Source: Casp-actino8 sp046091365 (GTDB lineage Bacteria > Actinomycetota > Acidimicrobiia > Acidimicrobiales > Ilumatobacteraceae). From it: a DNA stretch of 37,602 bases. Where the stretch lies: NCBI GenBank assembly GCA_046091365.1, contig JBJTBM010000025.1, positions 1-37,602 on the forward strand, in the 5' to 3' direction. Positions 30,819 to 37,602 of this stretch are shown one piece after another; positions within the stretch are counted from its first letter, which is position 1, and each line of letters begins with the position of its first letter. The position numbers were made by a program, and so were the translations under genes. Below the pieces are notes generated by a model. That model was not told the origin of the DNA, did no database searches, and worked only from the letters and a program-made list of their open reading frames with translations.

Positions 30819-31609
30819 GTGATCGCCCCCGACGACTCGGGAAGACGTCCGTAACGCGACATCTTCAGCGTCGCCGACGAGTCGGTGCCGGGGTTGGTGT
30901 CGTAGGCGAGCAACGCGACGTATCGCGGTCGGGGGCCGCGGATCTCGGTCACCCGGTGCATGCTCCAACGCCCGTTGAAGAGCATCAGGGTTCCGGGGGT
31001 CATGGGCTCGGTGCGCACGCGTCCCCCGCCGTCGAGCACCTCGCCGACGCCGTCGTAATTCTCGTCGTCGTGTCCGCGAATCTGTTGGGCGTTCTCGAAA
31101 TCGCCGCCCACGGTCGACGACTGGATGGCGATCGACACCACGAAATCGGTCATGTCGAAGTGCCAGCCGAGACGATCCCCCTCGCGCATGATCGCGAGGT
31201 TGAGCGCACCGAAAGGATCGGCATACCGGTGCAAAACGTCGAGACCGAGGCATCGCCGCACGAAGTCGAGCAGCGCATCCGATTCGTACAGCCACCGAAG
31301 AGCGCTGTGGGATGGGAAGAGGTCGTAGGCCACCACCTCGACCGAACTGGCCGAGATCGTCCGTCGGGGATGTCCCTCCGGATACGACTCGTCGATCGGG
31401 GCGAGGTACGGCGAGGCCGTCGTCGACGAGCGATGAGCCATCGGAGCCAGGTGGTCACTCTCGGCGACCAGTGCCGTGACCGCCTCCGGGGTCACGAAGC
31501 CCGGCAGGATGCAAACACCCTCGCGCACCAGCCGACGATGACAGTCGGCGGCCAGAGCGTCGTCGGACAGGTCGTAGCGACCGACGTCGATGAGGCTGTC
31601 CACGAGCAC
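30815..31609 (-). CDS. Fe(II)/2-oxoglutarate-dependent oxygenase
   Basis: The 264-residue product has a double-stranded beta-helix oxygenase core. The iron triad is visible as His150-Phe-Asp152 (GWHFDMTDF) and His218 (GRWSMHRVTEI). Arg229 in PRPRYVALLAYD is the likely 2-oxoglutarate ligand. The layout (GGDFENA, VLDGGG, PGTLMLFNGRWS, AYDTNPG) resembles the BesD/HalD-like group, but Asp152 is kept, so hydroxylation or demethylation is expected rather than halogenation. The substrate is unknown; an amino acid or small amine is plausible. It is translationally coupled to the Fae homologue. Confidence 0.82.
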   Translation of the reverse strand: MLVDSLIDVGRYDLSDDALAADCHRRLVREGVCILPGFVTPEAVTALVAESDHLAPMAHRSSTTASPYLAPIDESYPEGHPRRTISASSVEVVAYDLFPSHSALRWLYESDALLDFVRRCLGLDVLHRYADPFGALNLAIMREGDRLGWHFDMTDFVVSIAIQSSTVGGDFENAQQIRGHDDENYDGVGEVLDGGGRVRTEPMTPGTLMLFNGRWSMHRVTEIRGPRPRYVALLAYDTNPGTDSSATLKMSRYGRLPESSGAIT

Positions 31610-31621
31610 CCGATCAGCGTA
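31610..31621 (-). promoter_or_regulatory. Leaderless promoter of the oxygenase-Fae pair
   Basis: TACGCT at 31616-31621 (minus strand) lies 6 nt before GTG 31609. The same hexamer on the other strand serves deoD 11 bp away. Confidence 0.55.
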
Positions 31622-31632
31622 ACGGTCTCGCC

Positions 31633-31644
31633 TACGCTCGGATC
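31633..31644 (+). promoter_or_regulatory. Leaderless promoter of deoD
   Basis: TACGCT at 31633-31638 lies 6 nt before ATG 31645. Its -35 region would overlap the oxygenase promoter. Confidence 0.55.
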
Positions 31645-32361
31645 ATGCCCATCCATTTGCGCGCCGACGTCGGCGACTACGCACCCGCGGTGCTGTGCCC
31701 CGGGGATCCACGCCGTGCGACCTACATCGCCAACACCTTCTTCGACCCGGGTTTTCGCACCGTCAACGAGGAGCGCGGCATGTTGGGGTACACGGGCACC
31801 TACAAGGGTCGCCCCGTCAGCGTGCAAACCACCGGCATGGGTGCGCCCAGTGCCGGCATCGTCTTCGAGGAGTTGGCGATGCTCGGTGCGCAACGGTTGA
31901 TCCGGGTCGGAACCTGCGGCGGTCTGCAGCGTCACTTGCGCATGGCCGACACGGTCATCGCCATCGCCGCGTCGCCCGACGACCGCACCCCGACGCGTTA
32001 CGCCGGCATGGAGGGTTTCGCGCCGTCGGCCACGTACGCGCTCGTCGAACGCGCGGCCACCTTGAGCAAGGCCGTCAGCGATCGGGTCTACGTCGGCTCG
32101 ATCGTGACAAGCGGACTCTTCTACGACCCGGATCCGCACACGTTCGGCAAGTGGCGCGACCTCGGCCACCTCGGCGTCGAAATGGAGGCCGCCATGATGT
32201 ACACCGTGGCCGCGGTGAAAGGCATCGAGGCGCTGGCGATGATGACCGTGAGCGACGTCATCGACGCCGAGGCCGGCAACGTCGAACGCATCAGCGATGA
32301 AGAACTGAAGCGGGGCGTCGATCAGATGATGCGCATCGCCTGCGACGTGGCCGTCTCCTGA
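31645..32361 (+). CDS. deoD: Purine nucleoside phosphorylase, DeoD type
   Basis: DeoD (238 aa; E. coli 239) cleaves purine nucleosides with phosphate in nucleotide salvage. Motifs are PGDPRRATYIA (phosphate site), GMGAPSAGIVFEEL, RVGTCGGL, FYDPDPHTFGKW and LGVEMEAAMMY (ribose-binding Glu), with the catalytic Asp in TVSDVI. It converges with mdh, leaving 13 bp between stops. It diverges from the oxygenase with shared, overlapping promoter DNA. Confidence 0.95.
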   Translation: MPIHLRADVGDYAPAVLCPGDPRRATYIANTFFDPGFRTVNEERGMLGYTGTYKGRPVSVQTTGMGAPSAGIVFEELAMLGAQRLIRVGTCGGLQRHLRMADTVIAIAASPDDRTPTRYAGMEGFAPSATYALVERAATLSKAVSDRVYVGSIVTSGLFYDPDPHTFGKWRDLGHLGVEMEAAMMYTVAAVKGIEALAMMTVSDVIDAEAGNVERISDEELKRGVDQMMRIACDVAVS

Positions 32362-32374
32362 CGCGCGGGTCGCG

Positions 32375-33361
<987 letters not shown>

Positions 33362-33374
33362 GCCCGACAGGCTA
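33362..33374 (-). promoter_or_regulatory. Leaderless promoter of mdh
   Basis: TAGCCT at 33369-33374 lies 7 nt before ATG 33361, inside the 20-bp gap after the acyltransferase gene. Confidence 0.5.
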
Positions 33375-33381
33375 GGACAAT

Positions 33382-35331
33382 TCACCAATCCGACGGCAGT
33401 TCGCGACCCATGGCTTTCCAGATTTCGGCGGCGTAGAAGCGCATTCCGTCACGGTCGAGGTGGATGCGATCAGCCGCGAAACACTCGCCGGTGCAAAGTT
33501 CGGACACCAATTGCCAGTCCAGAACTGTCACATTGGGATGCGTGTCCGGCAGAGCGCGGATCTTGGCGTTGTTGGACGCGGTCCAGTCCCGGTTGGCCGT
33601 CAGGGTCAGGACGATCACCTTGGGGATCTCGCTGGTGGCCTCCATCAGGAAGTCGAAGGTCTCCTGGCTGACGGGGCCGTTCGTCCCCAGATGTACCACG
33701 GCCACGTCGATGACGACGTCGAGATCCTCGAGTTGTTGGAAGATCTCGGCACCCATGCGGGTCTGACGATCCTGCTGGGCGTCGACCACGATGCCCAGTT
33801 CGGCCAACGACGGCGCGGCACCCTTCATGACGGAGTCTCCGATGGCGAACACGTCGTACCGAGGCGGGGCCGTGGTGGTGACCGGAACGATCGAACCACT
33901 CGGTTGCGAGTCGGGCGTCGGTGTCGTCGTCGACGTCAGATTCTCGAGAACATCGGTGACCGATCCCTCCGCCTCGTCGAGGCTGGCCTGCACCTCGTTC
34001 TGCTTCAGATCGGCCGTCACCAGGCTCACGCCGGCGAACAGCGGCAACAAGACCGAAGCCGACACGATGACGCCGAACGAACCGCGGCGACGCAATGCAC
34101 CGGGTCCACTGCGCAACAGGGCACCCATGGACTCGCGCAGGCGTCGTTCGCGGATCGGCAGTTCGATGTAGCGATACGAGAACTCGGTGATGGCGATCGT
34201 GACGATCATCGCCGCCACGAACTCGTGCACCTTCAGGGCGATTCCCGTCTCGTGACGCAAGGCTTGAAAGACCGGCCAATGGAACAGATACAGCCCGTAC
34301 GAGCGCTCACCGATGGCTCGCAGGACCGGGTTCCCCAACACGCGACCGGCGAACGCCTTCTTGTGGGCGACGGCGGCGATGACCATCAGTGATCCGATTC
34401 CCACCAGAAACAGGCCGCCACGGAACAACCAGGCATCGGCGTGCAGTCCGTCCTCACCGAGCATGTGAACGATGTGGACCTTCCACGCCAACAGTCCGAC
34501 GATGCCGAGGCCGATGATCGCCACCGGATCGAGCATCGGGCCCTTGTGCTTCATCGGCCCCCGCAACAACGCGTAGGGGCGCCACACCAACGCCAACGCC
34601 GCTCCGAGCAACAGGCCGATCGCTCGTGTGGGTGTGGACAAGTAGAGCGCATCGACCCTGCTGATGCAGCGACCACCGACTTCCCAATACGCGTCCGGCG
34701 TGGTGACACAGTCCAATCCGATGCGTGCCGTCGGCATGAGGAGCGCCATGACCACCGCGATACCCGCGGCGACACCGACGAACCACATGGCGACCCGCGG
34801 AAGCCGATCATGACCCCGACGAAGCACGAACAACATCACCAGTGGCCACAGGAGATAGAACTGCTCCTCCACCGCGAGTGACCACAAATGACGCAACGGA
34901 GCGAAGTCGTTGACCGCGGTGTAACCCGCGCCGGTCCAGACCTGGAACCAATTGGATCCGTACACGACACCCGCGACGACGTCGCCACGCAACTTGCCCA
35001 AGGCGTCGCGCTCGAAGAACGCGGTCCAGAAGATCAGCAGCACCAGCATGGTGAAGAGTGCCGGCAACAAGCGCCGCGCGCGCCGCACCCAGAATTGACG
35101 CAACTCGATGGCGCCGGATCGCTCGGACTCGGCCACCAGCAACAAGGTGATGAGGTAACCGCTGATGACGAAGAACACCTCGACACCCAGGAAGCCCCCG
35201 GGCAACCACACCGGATTGGCGTGGTAGACGATGACGGCGATGACGGCCAGAGCCCGCAGACCGTCGAGTCCGGGCAAATAGGGAACCCGACTGATCTGGG
35301 ACGAACGCGAGGTCTCGGAAGTCGACGACAT
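33382..35331 (-). CDS. Membrane acyltransferase (OafA/YrhL type) with SGNH domain
   Basis: The 649-residue protein combines an acyltransferase-3 membrane domain (about residues 15-400, some ten helices) with an outer SGNH hydrolase-like domain (about 465-645). The first has YLPGLDGLRALAVIAVIVYH with the catalytic His, FFVISGYLIT and LWSLAVEEQFYLLWP. The second has AIGDSVMKG (Ser block), HLGTNGP (Asn block) and ADRIHLDRDG (Asp-His block). Such proteins O-acetylate cell-surface glycans or peptidoglycan. It follows the aldehyde dehydrogenase gene by 22 bp and precedes mdh by 20 bp. GAGG lies close to the ATG. Confidence 0.93.
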   Translation of the reverse strand: MSSTSETSRSSQISRVPYLPGLDGLRALAVIAVIVYHANPVWLPGGFLGVEVFFVISGYLITLLLVAESERSGAIELRQFWVRRARRLLPALFTMLVLLIFWTAFFERDALGKLRGDVVAGVVYGSNWFQVWTGAGYTAVNDFAPLRHLWSLAVEEQFYLLWPLVMLFVLRRGHDRLPRVAMWFVGVAAGIAVVMALLMPTARIGLDCVTTPDAYWEVGGRCISRVDALYLSTPTRAIGLLLGAALALVWRPYALLRGPMKHKGPMLDPVAIIGLGIVGLLAWKVHIVHMLGEDGLHADAWLFRGGLFLVGIGSLMVIAAVAHKKAFAGRVLGNPVLRAIGERSYGLYLFHWPVFQALRHETGIALKVHEFVAAMIVTIAITEFSYRYIELPIRERRLRESMGALLRSGPGALRRRGSFGVIVSASVLLPLFAGVSLVTADLKQNEVQASLDEAEGSVTDVLENLTSTTTPTPDSQPSGSIVPVTTTAPPRYDVFAIGDSVMKGAAPSLAELGIVVDAQQDRQTRMGAEIFQQLEDLDVVIDVAVVHLGTNGPVSQETFDFLMEATSEIPKVIVLTLTANRDWTASNNAKIRALPDTHPNVTVLDWQLVSELCTGECFAADRIHLDRDGMRFYAAEIWKAMGRELPSDW

Positions 35332-35353
35332 CAGACCTCAAGTCTGCCGTGAA

Positions 35354-36781
35354 TCAGAGTTGCATCGCCTTCACTTCGCAGAACTCCTCCAGACCGAACT
35401 TGCCCGCTTCGCGTCCGAGACCGCTCTGCTTGTAGCCGCCGAAGGGGGCCGCCGGATTGAACGAACCACCGTTCACTTCCACCTGACCGGCCTTCAGACG
35501 GCGGGCCACCTGCTTGGCATGCTCGGGAGTGGCACTCCAGACGCCGGCGGCGAGCCCGTACACCGTGTCGTTCGCGATGCGGATGGCTTCATCTTCGTCG
35601 TCGTACGGAATGATGGACAACACGGGTCCGAAGATCTCCTCGCGAGCGATGGTCATGTCCGGGGTGACGTTGGAGAAGATGGTGGGCCGCACGAAGAAGC
35701 CCGCCGACAAACCATCGGGGCTGTCGGTTCCGCCGGTCACCAGCGTGGCACCCTCGTCGATGCCCGTCTGGATGAAGCCGCGAACACGCTCGCGTTGAAC
35801 CGCCGACACCAACGGTCCGAGACGCGTGGCCGGATCGAACGGGTCACCCACGGTGAACTTGGCCGCGGTGGCCGCGGCGATCTGCTCGGCCTGCGCCAGG
35901 CGAGCTCGGGGCACCAACATGCGGGTCAACGCGGTGCAGGTCTGACCGGAGTTGGAGAAGCACTTGCCCACACCGGCCGCCACGGCCTTGGTGAAGCCCT
36001 CGTCGTCGAGGTCGTCGAGAATGACGTTCGGACTCTTGCCTCCCAACTCGAGCGACACCTTCTTCACGTTCTGCGCGGCGACTTCGGCCACGCGCTTACC
36101 GGCGCGCGTCGAACCGGTGAAGCTGACCATGTCCACGTCGGGATGGGCGGCGATGGCCTCACCGACCACGGGGCCCACACCGGTGACCAAGTTGAACACC
36201 CCAGCGGGCAGACCGGCGTCGTGAACGATCTCGGCGAGGATGAACGCGTTGATCGGTGCGACCTCGGAGGGCTTGACCACGACGGTGTTGCCGGCGGCCA
36301 GTGCGGGTGCGACCTTCAGTGCGATCTGGTGCAACGGGTAGTTCCACGGCGAAATACATCCGACGACGCCGAAGGGTTCGCGCACGACGAGCGAGTTGCC
36401 GATCTGCTCCTCGAACTCGTACGTCGACAACAGGCCGGCGGTTATGGCGAAGTTGCCCTTGGGCAGACCGACCTGGATCATGGTGGACAGTCCGACCGGC
36501 ATGCCCACCTCCCGAGCGACCGCTTCGGCGATCTCCTGCGTGCGCGCTTCGAGGCCCGCGTGGATCTTCATCAGGTACTCGGCACGCTTCTCCTTGGGGA
36601 GGGCGCTCCATCCCTCGAACGCCGCGCGCGCCGCCGCCACGGCCTTGTCGACGTCGCCCACCGTTCCATCGGGGATCGTGGCGATGATCTCTTCGGTCGC
36701 CGAGTTGGTGACTTCGAGAATGCCCTTGCCTTCGGAGGGAACCCAGGCGCCGTTGATGTAGATCTTGTCGTACGTGTGCAT
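35354..36781 (-). CDS. NAD(P)-dependent aldehyde dehydrogenase
   Basis: This 475-residue enzyme oxidises an aldehyde to its acid. Visible motifs are ISPWNYPLHQIALKVAPAL, KPSEVAPINAFILAEI, FTGSTRAGKRV, the general base in LELGGKSPN, the nucleophilic Cys in SNSGQTCTALTR, and EEIFGPVLSIIPYD. The substrate is not predictable. ATG 36781 is supported by TAGCGT 6 nt upstream. It is the first gene of a possible unit with the acyltransferase. Confidence 0.94.
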   Translation of the reverse strand: MHTYDKIYINGAWVPSEGKGILEVTNSATEEIIATIPDGTVGDVDKAVAAARAAFEGWSALPKEKRAEYLMKIHAGLEARTQEIAEAVAREVGMPVGLSTMIQVGLPKGNFAITAGLLSTYEFEEQIGNSLVVREPFGVVGCISPWNYPLHQIALKVAPALAAGNTVVVKPSEVAPINAFILAEIVHDAGLPAGVFNLVTGVGPVVGEAIAAHPDVDMVSFTGSTRAGKRVAEVAAQNVKKVSLELGGKSPNVILDDLDDEGFTKAVAAGVGKCFSNSGQTCTALTRMLVPRARLAQAEQIAAATAAKFTVGDPFDPATRLGPLVSAVQRERVRGFIQTGIDEGATLVTGGTDSPDGLSAGFFVRPTIFSNVTPDMTIAREEIFGPVLSIIPYDDEDEAIRIANDTVYGLAAGVWSATPEHAKQVARRLKAGQVEVNGGSFNPAAPFGGYKQSGLGREAGKFGLEEFCEVKAMQL

Positions 36782-36793
36782 GCGCCCACGCTA
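36782..36793 (-). promoter_or_regulatory. Leaderless promoter of the aldehyde dehydrogenase gene
   Basis: TAGCGT at 36788-36793 lies 6 nt before ATG 36781. Confidence 0.5.
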
Positions 36794-36815
36794 GGGCGAC
36801 GACGGCCCGGAGTTC

Positions 36816-37602
36816 TCAGCGAGCCGACGACAAGCCGAGATTCGCGTGAATCTCCTTGGTCGCGGTACCACGATTCATGGTGTAGAAGTGCAAACCGGGC
36901 GCTCCGGCATCGAGCAGGTCACGACACAACTCGGTGGCCGCCTCCACACCGACGCGGCGCACGTCGTCGGGGTCGTCCACCTTGTCGAGCCGGTCGACCA
37001 GCCATTGCGGCATGGCCGCACCGGAGATTTCGGCCATGCGCACGATCTGCTTCTTGTTGGTGACCGGCATGATGCCCGGCAACACCGGCTTGTGCACACC
37101 GAGATCGGCCAGTTCGTTCATCATCTGCACGTACACCTCGACCTCGAAGAAGAACTGGGTGATGGCGAAGTCCGCACGAGCCAACTTCGTGGCCAGGAAC
37201 CGGCGATCACTCGCGCGATCCGGCGAACGTGGGTGCACCTCGGGGTGCGCCGCGACTCCGACCGAGAAACGTCCGTCTGTCAGCACGTCGTCCAGGAGTT
37301 CACTGGCAAAGGTGTAATCACTGGGTGCCGATTCGCCGTCGCTCGGAACGTCGCCCCCGAGAGCGAGGATGTTCTGCACACCGTCGTCGGCGTACGCGTT
37401 CAGGATGTCGCGGATTTCGGAACGCACGTGCCCTTGACAGGTGAGGTGCGCCATCGGTGTGAGAGTGGTTTCCTTGCGCATCCACGACACCACCGCATGG
37501 GTTCGCTGACGCGTGCTTCCTCCGGCTCCATACGTGACACTCACGAAACTGGGTGCGAGCGACTCCAGTTCGCCGATGGCGCGACCCAGCGACAACTGCG
37601 CG
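36816..37602 (-). CDS. metF: 5,10-Methylenetetrahydrofolate reductase, C-terminal part (runs off the window)
   Basis: MetF reduces methylene-THF to methyl-THF for methionine synthesis, using FAD. The visible 262 codons have SFVSVTYGAGGSTR, HLTCQGH, NILALGGD, FAITQFFFEVEVY, PVLPGIMPV and FYTMNRG near the C-terminus, all typical. The frame stays open to the right edge, and family members have about 25-30 more N-terminal residues (with the catalytic Glu), so the start lies outside. The in-frame TTG at 37595 is not the real start. Confidence 0.94.
   Translation of the reverse strand, partial: AQLSLGRAIGELESLAPSFVSVTYGAGGSTRQRTHAVVSWMRKETTLTPMAHLTCQGHVRSEIRDILNAYADDGVQNILALGGDVPSDGESAPSDYTFASELLDDVLTDGRFSVGVAAHPEVHPRSPDRASDRRFLATKLARADFAITQFFFEVEVYVQMMNELADLGVHKPVLPGIMPVTNKKQIVRMAEISGAAMPQWLVDRLDKVDDPDDVRRVGVEAATELCRDLLDAGAPGLHFYTMNRGTATKEIHANLGLSSAR

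Noticed and set aside
30815..31609. BesD/HalD-type halogenase
   Set aside because: The overall layout resembles that group, but halogenases have Gly or Ala in place of the iron-binding Asp. Here HFD keeps Asp152, so chloride would have no open site.
35360..37063. Long open frame (567 codons) on the plus strand
   Set aside because: It lies opposite the aldehyde dehydrogenase and metF genes, whose motifs are clear; the translation is His/Gly/Arg-rich with no domain.

Overview
The window is 37.6 kb of high-GC chromosomal DNA from an actinobacterium. Two WhiB-type iron-sulfur regulators, a SenX3/RegX3-type two-component pair, a RipA-like NlpC/P60 hydrolase, a DUF2342-type 'zinc metalloprotease' and an EchA6-like crotonase all point to Actinobacteria. 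The overall style (MreB in a small operon, an isolated GH78 enzyme, a Trp-Arg-His-Pro-Ser motif protein) suggests class Acidimicrobiia, perhaps an Ilumatobacter-like lineage. That class-level placement is an inference. I see no rRNA, tRNA, CRISPR array, insertion sequence, phage gene or attachment site. I count 41 protein genes, two of them cut by the window edges. They are tightly packed with many 4-bp stop/start overlaps.

Layout. 1-5.4 kb: edge of a dienelactone-hydrolase-like gene, a phosphotransferase, an NlpC/P60 cell-wall hydrolase, guaA, a small membrane protein, an EchA6-like crotonase and another small membrane protein. 5.4-9.4 kb: TetR regulator, a coupled nitroreductase/methyltransferase pair, and TesB thioesterase coupled to a lipoprotein of the glucose/sorbosone dehydrogenase family. 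9.4-11.2 kb: operon moaE - small membrane protein - mreB. 11.2-15.7 kb: a membrane-anchored trypsin-like pseudoprotease, an SDR protein without its usual active site, a DUF2342 protein with a degenerate zinc motif, and an MFS transporter. 15.7-25.8 kb: a complete phosphate locus on the minus strand, in transcription order ppk - pstS - pstC - pstA - pstB - phoU2 - phoU1 - senX3 - regX3. 25.8-30.1 kb: whiB, tatA, GH78 alpha-L-rhamnosidase-like enzyme, glutamate formiminotransferase, second whiB. 30.3-37.6 kb: a Fe/2-oxoglutarate oxygenase translationally coupled to a Fae (formaldehyde-activating enzyme) homologue, deoD, mdh, an acyltransferase with SGNH domain, an aldehyde dehydrogenase and the edge of metF.

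How it works together. The phosphate locus joins uptake (PstSCAB), signalling (two PhoU paralogues, SenX3, RegX3) and storage (polyphosphate kinase). Three promoters in it (ppk, pstS, phoU1) carry 7-bp direct repeats related to GTTCACC at an 11-bp period, placed 29-31 bp upstream of a TANNNT -10 element. This reads as one RegX3/PhoP-type regulon with fixed promoter geometry.

Two signals stand out beyond gene content. First, at 19 genes a -10-like hexamer (15 of them TANNNT) lies exactly 6 or 7 nt before the start codon, so most first genes here appear to be transcribed as leaderless mRNAs; I used this to choose starts. Second, the oxygenase/Fae pair at 30.3-31.6 kb may be a small module that produces formaldehyde by oxidative demethylation and captures it. 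It is the best candidate for a little-described system here, but its substrate and carrier cannot be read from the sequence.
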